DNA from: CAVRCT01 sp963719645
GTDB taxonomy: Bacteria; Pseudomonadota; Gammaproteobacteria; DSM-16500
Direction of reading: 5' to 3'
Length of the DNA stretch: 64,000 bases
Assembly (NCBI GenBank): GCA_963719645.1
Contig: CAVRCT010000001.1
Span: 372,001-436,000, forward strand
In this document: positions 9,840-17,875 of the stretch, piece after piece
Numbering within the stretch: the first letter of the stretch is position 1
Layout of the letters: each line of letters begins with the position of its first letter
Notes under the pieces: generated by a model
What the model saw: only the letters and a program-made list of their open reading frames with translations
What the model was told of the DNA's origin: nothing
Database searches by the model: none
Program-made: the position numbers and the translations under genes

Positions 9840-9863
9840 TCCCTGAGTTCTAACTCAGGGATA
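9840..9863 (+). terminator. Hairpin after the 559-aa gene
   Basis: TCCCTGAGTT and AACTCAGGGA form a perfect 10-bp stem with a tiny loop, 8 bp after the stop. The following bases are AT-rich but have no long T-run, so terminator strength is uncertain. Confidence 0.55.
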
Positions 9864-10026
9864 TTTACTATAAGTTGTCAGCTTTTTTCAAGATGTCAAG
9901 AGATGAAACCCAGGTGTCAACTTGACAGCCTTTTCTTAAGCGCTCAAAAAAAACTTCAATGCAAGCGTTTAATTTTTTGTTAGACCCCACCTAAATATCT
10001 ACAGAGAAAAATTTAATTATTTTTAT

Positions 10027-10396
10027 ACAAATCCCCCTTGTTCCCAATGGCACTAGCTTAAGAACTGTCGTCCCGGAATTTACTGGCGCTTAATGAGCGC
10101 TTTTTGCGAATTTAGCGCCAGTTAATGTCCGGGATCCATTTTGCTTAAAGCATATAAGTTAAAAGCAAGAGGGCGATAAATTGAAGATGGATCCCGGACA
10201 TTAAGTAGCTCTAAACTAGCAAAAGGCGCTCGTTAAGAGCTACTAAATTCCGGGACGACAGTTCTTAAGCTAGTGCCATTGCCCCTTGTTCCCCCTTTTT
10301 CAAAGTGGGAGACCTACTAAGCAGCTTTCGCAATTAAGACGCAGAGCTGCTTAGTAGGTCTCCCACTTTGAAAAAGGGGGAACAAGGGGGATTTGT
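10027..10396. repeat. Palindromic repeat (family P1), interrupted by the 237-bp element
   Basis: The outer arms read ACAAATCCCCCTTGTTCC on the left and GGAACAAGGGGGATTTGT on the right. They continue inward as CAAAGTGGGAGACCTACTAA and its complement around a short loop. With the 237-bp insertion removed the repeat is about 120 bp and almost perfectly palindromic. A second copy, also interrupted, lies at 51167-51534, and a degraded relative frames 15045-15240. There is no coding capacity. The rest of 9833-10581 has no gene that I can see. Confidence 0.85.
10045..10281. mobile_element. 237-bp non-autonomous transposable element, copy 1
   Basis: The element begins CAATGGCACTAGC and ends with the exact complement GCTAGTGCCATTG. 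The terminal inverted repeats run on for about 35 bp, through TTAAGAACTGTCGTCCCGG. Both flanks carry the 11-bp direct repeat CCCCTTGTTCC (10034-10044 and 10282-10292), the signature of a transposition event. It has no open frame of note. Copies 2 and 3 have identical length and near-identical sequence. The ends resemble those of the IS4-family fragment at 44355. Confidence 0.92.
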
Positions 10397-10581
10397 CTAA
10401 AAAAGAAAAGTTTCTTCTTCGATGATGCTTATCAAACCTTTGGCTCAACTGAACAACCCATCATAAGCATCTTTATATCCACTCCACGCAATAACAGAAC
10501 ACGTCTCAATTATCTTGTCATCCCCCACCCATCCCATGTATCATCCGTGTTCAATTTTAAATTTCTTACGCCGTGACCACC

Positions 10582-11487
10582 ATGCCCATCTCACATATTC
10601 TGTTAGCCGTAGCTGTTGCAGCCATCTGGGGATTCAATTTCATTGCCGTCAAATTCGCCTTAATCGATTTTAATCCGCTATTTCTCTGCGCATTCCGATT
10701 TTTTCTCGCGAGCATCCCAGCCGTTTTTTTTATTAAACGACCGGCAGCGCCATTTAAATGGATCATCTTATATGGCCTCATTGTATTTGGCTTACAATTC
10801 TCATTCGTTTTTCTCGGCATAAAAGTCGGCATGCCCGCAGGTCTTGCATCTATCCTCATGCAAACCCAGGTCTTTTTTAGCTTATTTTTTGCAATGCTAT
10901 TTCTAGCCGAATTCCCAAAAATTTGGCAAATCGTCGGCGCAATCGTATCGTTTTCTGGAATTGGTTTAGTCGGTTTGCATCTCGATCAATCCACTACCCT
11001 CGCGGGCTTTCTCTGCATCTTAGCGGCAGCCAGCTCCTGGGGAATCGGTAATCTCATTACCAAACGGATTGGACGTGTGAATATGATGTCATTGGTGGTG
11101 TGGGGAAGTTTCACCGCATTCTTTCCATTACTTATCACTTCTTTTGCAATTGAAGGCAGTGCGTCCATCGTCCACAGCTTAACGCACTTCACCTGGAAGA
11201 GTATGTCATCCGTGTGCTTCATTGCCTACATTTCCACATGGATGGGTTATGGCATCTGGAATTGGTTAATCAGCCGTCATCCCGTGACCGTTGTTGTACC
11301 CTTTAGTTTATTAATACCTGTTTTTGGTATGCTCTGCGCCGTCATTATTTTGCATGAACCTTATCAAGTCTGGAAATTAATTTCCGGCATATTGGTTGTT
11401 TCAGGCTTATGCATTAATTTACTGGGCCCACGTCTGCTCACACTCATGAAATTGTTGCCCAAAAAAATGAGTTATAAAACAGATTAA
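10582..11487 (+). CDS. EamA/DMT-family exporter
   Basis: About 301 residues in ten hydrophobic helices arranged as two EamA repeats. The first opens with ILLAVAVAAIWGFNFIAVKF and the second with AGFLCILAAASSWGIGNLITK; the paired AxxWGxxF/N motifs are characteristic. A GTG lies three codons upstream (10573), but the ATG at 10582 gives the usual MPISH-like start. The family exports amino acids and other metabolites from the cytoplasm; the substrate cannot be assigned. It ends in a 4-bp convergent overlap with the next gene. Confidence 0.9.
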   Translation: MPISHILLAVAVAAIWGFNFIAVKFALIDFNPLFLCAFRFFLASIPAVFFIKRPAAPFKWIILYGLIVFGLQFSFVFLGIKVGMPAGLASILMQTQVFFSLFFAMLFLAEFPKIWQIVGAIVSFSGIGLVGLHLDQSTTLAGFLCILAAASSWGIGNLITKRIGRVNMMSLVVWGSFTAFFPLLITSFAIEGSASIVHSLTHFTWKSMSSVCFIAYISTWMGYGIWNWLISRHPVTVVVPFSLLIPVFGMLCAVIILHEPYQVWKLISGILVVSGLCINLLGPRLLTLMKLLPKKMSYKTD

Positions 11488-14400
11488 AATCCTAATTTTC
11501 GCTTCTTTTGTGGATTAACCTTCAACATGAATACGCCGCCCGTCATTTCGCTAGCGGCTTGATCACTCTCTTCCTGGCTCTTCGGTTTAACAGCCTTATG
11601 TACGACTGGTTTATCCATTAGTATATGCACAGTTAGCAATACGCAAAATGCGGCATCATATTTAGTCGATTTGAATTTGACAAACAAACACTCGCGCAAT
11701 TGATCTCTTGTCCAAGTCGTGCCAGCAAATGGATTGGTACCAGGCTGCATTTGCTGAATTCTAGCGGTCAAACTCGGATCCAATTCTTTTGCAAGCGTTA
11801 ACAATGCTCTTGAAAAATTAACTTGCTGATTCAGATCAAGATACCTGATCAATGGATAATACTCTTCTTCCACCAATCGGCAAAGAGTGAATCGGTTGCT
11901 TTCCTCACACGGTGTTTGATTAGCATCATAATATTGCGCAGCGATTTGTTTTTCCTCATTGTACGTTGAAGATATTAATTCTCTCAGACTATCATTTGAA
12001 AAAATAAGTTTTTGATAATCTGAGTTTCGATGACGATTCAGAAACAAATGATATTCATCGAGTATCGGAGGTTTAGATTGAAATAAACCGACTTGAGCTG
12101 TCCTAATTTTATTAATTTCTGCATTCAACGTTTCATCATTCAATATATTTGCTAACTCTTGATCAGAAAGATATTGAATTTTTTTATTTCCAATGAATTT
12201 GTCTAAAATTATTTTTAGACCTGGCAATTGCAACATGAAATTTAATAATTTCAGCCGCATTTCCCGTTCGATCTGCAAAATAACGCAAGCGAATGCAGAA
12301 TCATTATGCATCCTATGGAAAATATCAATCGCAAGCGTTTCAGACGTTAGTAGGTTTTCTTTAATTTTCGGGTGCTCAGAATTTTTTTGCAAAATTGCAT
12401 ACCAATCCTCTAACGTCATCCGACATAAAATTTGTCGAGAAGGCTCATATTGCTTCTCATCTTGATGATAATCTCCATTAAAACACGTCGGAACGACTTG
12501 ACCCTGTTCGCAATAATTTTTAACTTCATACCCAAGGTCTCCTACTTTACGATGATAAAGCCCTTTTCCATACTTCATGCCTTCCAATAAGCGTGCTTCT
12601 ACTTTATTGCCTGCATATTCAGCTAATAAATGAATATCTTTCTCTTCAGGTGACATTAATTCAATGTTTGATTTTCTGCTAATTTTTATCGGGGGTCTTG
12701 AGGAATCAGCAATCCCAACCTCGCTTGCGCCAAATAAGTTTTTAGCAAAAACATCAAAAAATATTTCCAGAGATTCCACAAAAGAAACAGGGCGAGCAGA
12801 TCCTAATACTTGTACTTTTTCAATGTCTTTCAGTTCACCCACACCGTGATGTTCAGTTCGAATATCGGTTTTAAGTGCCGTGCCATCGTCCTTCACTTCC
12901 GGAGAAACAGGTTCTTTTCGATCTAAATAAGAATCTCGACTAAACCAACCATTCAAAAAAATGTGTTGTCCTTGCTTAAATTTAACGGTGTAAAGGTTTC
13001 CAGCCAAATCTTCAAACTGTTTACCAATTAAAGCACCTTCGTTATTAAATAAATACATCCAACTAAACGTTCGCTCTTTATCACCATAATATGCGGGTAA
13101 CGTTGCACGTTTGAATTCTTCAATTTCAATTGCAATCGATCGCTTACTCCAATTTAAATAAATAGTCCATTGACGGCGATTATTGACCATCTTTTCTTCT
13201 GCGCGATCATAAACACATGTTTGCATTCGCTGGGAAAAAGGTTGGTCGCGACAATCCATTGTAAGCTGCATGAATTCTTCGTAAGAAATTTGATGATTAG
13301 GCGCACTTCCTTTTAATGAGTCTGTTTTTTGTTTTTTTGTCGCAGGTTCTTTTACCTCTATAAATTCATCAGGTTTTTGTTCGTAATTCATTTGCTTACT
13401 GGCAAAAATAGTTTTGAATGAATCAGCTATTCTCCTAACAGATTCTATTGAAATAATTTTTCGATATGCTCTGCCCTGCTCTTTTGCAACAACATCTAAA
13501 AGTGCATCTGATACCGTCATCTCTAGCAATATTTGATTGGAATATCGAAGACGGATTAATGGATTTGTCTTTAGATTGGAAACTTGCAAAGTCATCGGCA
13601 AAGAAACATCATTGATAGAAATTTTTATTTCCGTAGAAAATATTTCTCCTGAGAGCGAATTACCAGTCGGTTTAAAAATTCTCTTTCCATTTTCATCTTT
13701 CAAATTAACCAATTTGGAAAAAATATCAGAAATATTTTTTGCTTCACGCGCAGCTTCATCATAAAACGTTTTAAATTGATCCAACCCTTCTTCTATCGTA
13801 TAAGGTGGAATAAAGTCGGTTGTCGCTTGCGCACGACGTGTCACAGGTTGTGAAACGGTTTTTCTAGATTTTCTATTTCGCTGCGGCCTTTCTTTCTTTT
13901 CATCCTTTGCATCACCGGCCGACGCAAACTTTTTGGATTTCATTTGTTTTTTATTAACAGGCGCAAATAAACTTTTTGAAAGCAATGACAAAGTAGAAGA
14001 TGGCGCGAAAGAAAACAGTGAATCATGAGAAGATGATGCAGACGATGATGAAGAAGACGATGAGGAAGAGGAAGATGATGATGAAGGTGCAAACGGAGTT
14101 TCCATCAAGAAATCAGAAAAGTTTGTAGACAAAAATGAAGGCGAGAATGAAGTATCATTTTCTAACTTAACAAATGACTTAGCATCTAATTGATCATCTG
14201 TCATCGGCACCAAAGAAAACCCTTCACTCGGTGAAGATGACGATGACGTTAACGGAGGCAACAAACTCAATCGGGTTGCGATAGAAGCAGGCGTTAAACT
14301 AATCTCATTCGAATTGGATGAAGAAAGTGGCTCTTCATCCGTCATGAAGACAGGTTGACTAGAAGACGAATTCGACGCCGAATCATTGGCTGTCTGAGCA

Positions 14401-14591
14401 ACCCCCAAATTTCTTGCGTGATAAGGGATTGGCGTTGCAGCCTGCTCTAAGACAATCGCTTGAGCCACCATCTCAGGCACAACCTGTGCCACATACAGAT
14501 TTGGAACAGGTGCCAACCTGGGTTTTTTTCTAGCGTCCAGCTTTTCATCTGCAAGCTTGTTTTTTCTCGTGCCAGTACGTCGACTCCTCAT
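11484..14591 (-). CDS. 1035-aa Ser-rich protein of unknown function, effector-like
   Basis: No family recognised. The N-terminus is basic (MRSRRTGTRKNKLADEKLDARKK). A long low-complexity region to about residue 250 includes an uninterrupted serine run near residues 171-186 and further Ser/Pro-rich stretches. A basic segment (RPQRNRKSRKTVSQ) follows, then a globular alpha/beta and helical portion of about 780 residues without obvious membrane segments, with scattered Cys. The basic C-terminus ends NPQKKRKLGF. GGGTGGGA precedes the ATG. A nuclear-localisation-like basic tail and long disordered head would suit a secreted effector, but this is inference. It overlaps the EamA gene tail-to-tail by 4 bp. 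Confidence 0.7.
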   Translation of the reverse strand: MRSRRTGTRKNKLADEKLDARKKPRLAPVPNLYVAQVVPEMVAQAIVLEQAATPIPYHARNLGVAQTANDSASNSSSSQPVFMTDEEPLSSSNSNEISLTPASIATRLSLLPPLTSSSSSPSEGFSLVPMTDDQLDAKSFVKLENDTSFSPSFLSTNFSDFLMETPFAPSSSSSSSSSSSSSSSASSSHDSLFSFAPSSTLSLLSKSLFAPVNKKQMKSKKFASAGDAKDEKKERPQRNRKSRKTVSQPVTRRAQATTDFIPPYTIEEGLDQFKTFYDEAAREAKNISDIFSKLVNLKDENGKRIFKPTGNSLSGEIFSTEIKISINDVSLPMTLQVSNLKTNPLIRLRYSNQILLEMTVSDALLDVVAKEQGRAYRKIISIESVRRIADSFKTIFASKQMNYEQKPDEFIEVKEPATKKQKTDSLKGSAPNHQISYEEFMQLTMDCRDQPFSQRMQTCVYDRAEEKMVNNRRQWTIYLNWSKRSIAIEIEEFKRATLPAYYGDKERTFSWMYLFNNEGALIGKQFEDLAGNLYTVKFKQGQHIFLNGWFSRDSYLDRKEPVSPEVKDDGTALKTDIRTEHHGVGELKDIEKVQVLGSARPVSFVESLEIFFDVFAKNLFGASEVGIADSSRPPIKISRKSNIELMSPEEKDIHLLAEYAGNKVEARLLEGMKYGKGLYHRKVGDLGYEVKNYCEQGQVVPTCFNGDYHQDEKQYEPSRQILCRMTLEDWYAILQKNSEHPKIKENLLTSETLAIDIFHRMHNDSAFACVILQIEREMRLKLLNFMLQLPGLKIILDKFIGNKKIQYLSDQELANILNDETLNAEINKIRTAQVGLFQSKPPILDEYHLFLNRHRNSDYQKLIFSNDSLRELISSTYNEEKQIAAQYYDANQTPCEESNRFTLCRLVEEEYYPLIRYLDLNQQVNFSRALLTLAKELDPSLTARIQQMQPGTNPFAGTTWTRDQLRECLFVKFKSTKYDAAFCVLLTVHILMDKPVVHKAVKPKSQEESDQAASEMTGGVFMLKVNPQKKRKLGF

Positions 14592-14765
14592 TTCCCACCC
14601 TCTCGTCTATATATTCGATAGTTATGCTTTAAAAGCGCATATAATACACAGATAGGCTTAACATTTTCTTAAGCTTGCTTTAAATCTGGAATACTTTTAT
14701 CCATTGGACGATTTATATAAAATCCCTCAATTCACCCCCTTCAAAGGCAAATGAGAAGCTTTAAA

Positions 14766-14860
14766 ACCGAGCCACGACCGTCAGGGAGTGTCACGCATCC
14801 AGAATTGATATAAGCGAAAAATGAATGCCCGGTGAACGCTCCCTAACGGTCGCGGCTCAG
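14766..14860. repeat. Imperfect palindromic repeat
   Basis: CCGAGCCACGACCGTCAGGG on the left is complementary, with a few mismatches, to CCCTAACGGTCGCGGCTCAG on the right; the loop is about 45 bp. It is one of several unrelated palindromes packed into the gene-free stretch 14592-15469. A short GC-rich relative (CCGCGCGCGGCTCGG) is seen near 8007. Confidence 0.7.
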
Positions 14861-14900
14861 TTTAAAACATTGCTGATTAGCAGGTCTCGCTCGTTGAATA

Positions 14901-15027
14901 AGCGCTTTTCGCTTAAGAAAGAGCTGTCATCCTGAGCATTTTTCGCTAAAGGAAGAGCTGTCATCCTGAGCGCTTTTCGCTAAAGGAAAAGCTGTCATCC
15001 TGAGCGCTTTTCGCTCCGAAGGATCCC
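14901..15027. repeat. Short tandem repeat, about 35-bp unit, 3-4 copies
   Basis: Units built on GAGCTGTCATCCTGAGC followed by a TTTTCGCTAAAGGAA variant repeat head to tail three times, with a fourth degenerate unit at the left edge. Units abut without spacers, so this is not a CRISPR array. Confidence 0.75.
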
Positions 15028-15096
15028 CCGCAAATTTCTGAGATTAGCTAAAAAAAATCCCCCTTTGAAAAAGGGCGTTCTTGCGTAATTCACGCA

Positions 15097-15200
15097 CCGT
15101 CATTGCGAGGAGCGTTTTTTGCGACGAAGCAATCCAGTTTTAGACTTAAGTATCAAAAACTGGATTGCTTCGTCGCAAAAAACGCTCCTCGCAATGACGG
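15097..15200. repeat. Long near-perfect palindrome nested in a P1-like relic
   Basis: CCGTCATTGCGAGGAGCG continues through a TTTTTTGCGACGAAGC segment to CCAGTTTT and is mirrored exactly on the right, ending CGCAATGACGG. The stem is about 44 bp with a loop near 13 bp. The flanks (AATCCCCCTTTG at 15050 and CCCTTGAAAAAGGAGG near 15222) look like the arms of a P1-type repeat, so this too seems to be a repeat inserted in a repeat. Confidence 0.8.
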
Positions 15201-15469
15201 AAGTGGGAAATACGCAACAATCCCTTGAAAAAGGAGGATCGAGAAGGATTTATAAGAAATTTACAAAAAATTGCTAGCATAAAACACACAAGCATCATCC
15301 CGCGCAGTTTTTAGCGCCGGATCCACCACTTCAAGATAGACTCGGCCAAAAACACAGACACCGTACTAAAAGTTACGCGAAATGACACACCAGTGACAAA
15401 GCTCGTTATCTTACAAAATTCATTCAAAACGATAGCATATAAAAAGTCATACCACTCGCAATGACATGC

Positions 15470-15811
15470 CTAATGCTTACTAGTCAACCCTTGAATTTCA
15501 TTTTGCAATTTATCAACTTCAGCTTGCAAAGTTTTCTGCAACTGATTGATTTGTCCTTGAACTGCAGCAATATTCGTCGCATTTTCTTTTTGAACTTGTT
15601 GAATTTGTTGTTGCAATTGCACAGCTTCCGTCGAAGAATTCTTAGTAATTTGTTGCTGTAAGTCATTTATCTTTTGATTCGCATCCGCTTGAACTTGAGT
15701 AATTTGAGATTGCAATTGATTAATAGTTTGTTGCGTATTACTCGTTTCGGCAAACACACTAGATCCCGCTGCCAGTGAAATTAAAAGAACCGCAATACTG
15801 TGTTTCATCAT
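15470..15811 (-). CDS. Small exported coiled-coil protein
   Basis: About 113 residues from the ATG at 15811, which has AAGGGAG upstream; the open frame further 5' is not needed. A signal peptide MMKHSIAVLLISLAAGSSVFA is followed by an almost continuous heptad-like coiled coil rich in Gln, Asn and Lys (QQTINQLQSQITQVQADANQ and similar). No lipobox. A small periplasmic coiled-coil protein of unknown role; similar proteins are common as structural or trimeric envelope components. Confidence 0.75.
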   Translation of the reverse strand: MMKHSIAVLLISLAAGSSVFAETSNTQQTINQLQSQITQVQADANQKINDLQQQITKNSSTEAVQLQQQIQQVQKENATNIAAVQGQINQLQKTLQAEVDKLQNEIQGLTSKH

Positions 15812-15915
15812 GATAAATAACTCCCTTAATAAATAAAATTGTGAATTAACATTTAGCCAATTGATTAGTGTGCAACAAGGAAGATTAAAAAACAATAAAG
15901 AAAATTATGCCCCCC

Positions 15916-16728
15916 TTAAGTGGGAAATAATTTACTATTTTTCTTTTCAGATTTTTTTTCCTTCTTTGACGAAGACTTCGTGCGGCGGGAGAAAAAATTT
16001 TTTCCTTTTAGTGGAGGTAATGTATTAGCAGATGTATTTTCATTTGGTACAAAATGCAAATAAGGTCCAAATGTGCGAGGTTCATGATAGAATTTCAATG
16101 TATTCGATGGTATACCGACTAGCTCCAATACTTTTTTCATAGAACGTTGACACTTTAAAACATAAAGACCTACTTCACTTTGATTCAGTTTACGTTTTTC
16201 TTGTACTTCAATTAAATAAATATTATTTAAAGGATTGAAGCCACCCGATTGATCTACAATCTGCACCACTTTACCGTCTTTGAATAAAACATCGCCGCAA
16301 AGAAAAACTTTGGGCTGCAGACGATTTTTACTGGGACGAACTTCATTATTGGCATTCACGTCAAATTGAACGCCAGCAACAAACGCATGATTTTTTTTGT
16401 CAATCACAATTTCAATAGCTGTATTTTCTATATTTGGCTTGATTGCAATTTGATAGGTATCATCTGGAATAGTTTCAACCTTACCATTTCGAAATTTTCT
16501 TTTCCAAACATCCTTTTCAAGAAAAATTCGAAAATTAACTGACCCTTTTGCCAATAACTTATTAAACATAACAAGAGCCCCATGGCTAATATTGCAGGCT
16601 TCCGTGGTAAATTTTCCATCCTTTTCAGCTAAAAATTCAAAAAGAATCAATCCCTTTTCTTTAATCAAGAGATTAAATTGTTCCTGAGCAAGACTTCCCT
16701 GGGGTTCAACTTTGTGATCGCTTTTCAT
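15916..16728 (-). CDS. 270-aa protein of unknown function with basic tail
   Basis: Not recognised. A soluble, mostly beta-rich looking protein (VFLCGDVLFKDGKVVQIVDQSGGFNP, YLIEVQEKRKL) with a strongly basic Lys/Ser-rich C-terminus (RRTKSSSKKEKKSEKKNSK). No signal peptide or membrane helix. The phrase GDVLFKDGKVVQIVDQSGG resembles a repeated motif in Legionellales effector-type proteins, and GDIHFKDGKVIPKSGALF in the 2019-aa protein of this window is similar; that link is tentative. Confidence 0.65.
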   Translation of the reverse strand: MKSDHKVEPQGSLAQEQFNLLIKEKGLILFEFLAEKDGKFTTEACNISHGALVMFNKLLAKGSVNFRIFLEKDVWKRKFRNGKVETIPDDTYQIAIKPNIENTAIEIVIDKKNHAFVAGVQFDVNANNEVRPSKNRLQPKVFLCGDVLFKDGKVVQIVDQSGGFNPLNNIYLIEVQEKRKLNQSEVGLYVLKCQRSMKKVLELVGIPSNTLKFYHEPRTFGPYLHFVPNENTSANTLPPLKGKNFFSRRTKSSSKKEKKSEKKNSKLFPT

Positions 16729-16778
16729 CCTATAAGTATAGCAACTGAATGAACTTTGATCGGTTTGTTTTTTAATTT

Positions 16779-17663
16779 CTAGTCATCTGAGAGATTGGCC
16801 TGCAGCCGCGTCATTTCTGTAAAAGAGCTCCAATCTTTCTGCCCCATGTTATACGCCAATGCAGAAATAAATTTAGCTTGAATCACATTCGCCATATCTG
16901 GCACAACATGCACATCAGCAAATGCTTTTTGAAATAAATTAATATCTTTAAATCCACCTTTCAAATCAAAATTAACATCGTCAAAATTCCGCGATTTTAT
17001 TTTATCGACATACAGTTGAAATGCAGGGTGCGCAAAAATCGAATGAAACAATGCCTGCAATATATCAAGATCTACACCGCTTTTTTCACCAAAGGTATAT
17101 AATTCGCCTAACGTTTCAATCACTGTCACAAGAAAATAATTCATGCAAATCTTTACGACATTTGCTTGATACGCTTCCGTTCCAACATTTATCATCTTGG
17201 CAGAATAAGCTGAAAAAATTGGTTTGCATTGTTCAATCGCATCAGGATCACCTGCAACGATGGTTGTTAACTGCCCGTCTTTAGCTGCTTTTGGCACACC
17301 GAGCACATTCCCTGCCAAATAAATGCTGCCATGTGTTTTATGCAATTGTGTTAATTTTTGCGACGTTGCTGGTAAAATAGTTGAAGTACCTAGATGAATC
17401 GCATTCGGTTTCATTGCAGAGATAAAACCATTTTCGCCTGCAACAGATTCTAAAACAGCTTCATCATCTAGCAAACAAGTGATAACAACATCGGAATTAT
17501 TAACAGAATCTTTTAAGATATCAGCGCCTTTTGCACCCGCCTCAATCAGAGGCTGCATTTTCGCATGCGTGCGGTTAAAAACAGTTAAATCAAAATTTGC
17601 AAAAAGTAATCGAGTGGCTAACACAGAACCCATTTTACCGAGACCGACCAGCGTGATTTTCAT
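16779..17663 (-). CDS. NAD(P)-dependent beta-hydroxyacid dehydrogenase family protein
   Basis: A 294-residue member of the 6-phosphogluconate/3-hydroxyisobutyrate dehydrogenase family. The Rossmann motif GLGKMG opens the protein (MKITLVGLGKMGS), followed by VFNRT. The substrate-binding signature is seen as AGNVLGVPKAAKDGQLTTIVAGD, where classical members have DAPVSGG, and the catalytic-lysine region is NVVKICMNYF. The altered DAPVSGG element suggests a variant branch, so the substrate is not assigned. AAGGAG precedes the ATG. The gene is divergent from the ABC-F gene. Confidence 0.88.
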   Translation of the reverse strand: MKITLVGLGKMGSVLATRLLFANFDLTVFNRTHAKMQPLIEAGAKGADILKDSVNNSDVVITCLLDDEAVLESVAGENGFISAMKPNAIHLGTSTILPATSQKLTQLHKTHGSIYLAGNVLGVPKAAKDGQLTTIVAGDPDAIEQCKPIFSAYSAKMINVGTEAYQANVVKICMNYFLVTVIETLGELYTFGEKSGVDLDILQALFHSIFAHPAFQLYVDKIKSRNFDDVNFDLKGGFKDINLFQKAFADVHVVPDMANVIQAKFISALAYNMGQKDWSSFTEMTRLQANLSDD

Positions 17664-17799
17664 GGCTGCACTCCTTTACAAAATTCCAATATAATTAGTC
17701 GAGTGTAGCAATTGACTCACAGGAAAGAAAGCGTGTTTACTTGCATTTTATTTTTTTTATGTTAAAATTTTTTTCAAGTCATTTCGAGGTCATCTAACA

Positions 17800-17875
17800 A
17801 TGCGCTATTAATGTTTCCCTAAGCAACTTTCGTTATTTGAAAGTTGATTTTTAGACTTTCATTAGGAAACTTAAT
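17800..17875 (+). promoter_or_regulatory. Candidate attenuation leader of the ABC-F gene
   Basis: Two tiny overlapping frames precede the gene: ATG CGC TAT TAA (17800-17811) and ATG TTT CCC TAA (17811-17822). A hairpin CAACTTTC/GAAAGTTG (17824-17846) competes with GAAAGT/ACTTTC (17839-17860) because they share the middle segment. An outer pairing GTTTCCCTAA (17813-17822) with TTAGGAAAC (17862-17870) would bury the AGGA ribosome-binding site of the main start at 17876. Translation of the second mini-frame would disrupt that outer helix. Ribosome-stalling control of this type is known for ABC-F antibiotic-resistance genes; here it is inferred from sequence alone. Confidence 0.55.

Noticed and set aside
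14901..15027. Regular short repeats that could be a CRISPR array
   Set aside because: Units abut without unique spacers, there are only three to four and no cas genes are near.
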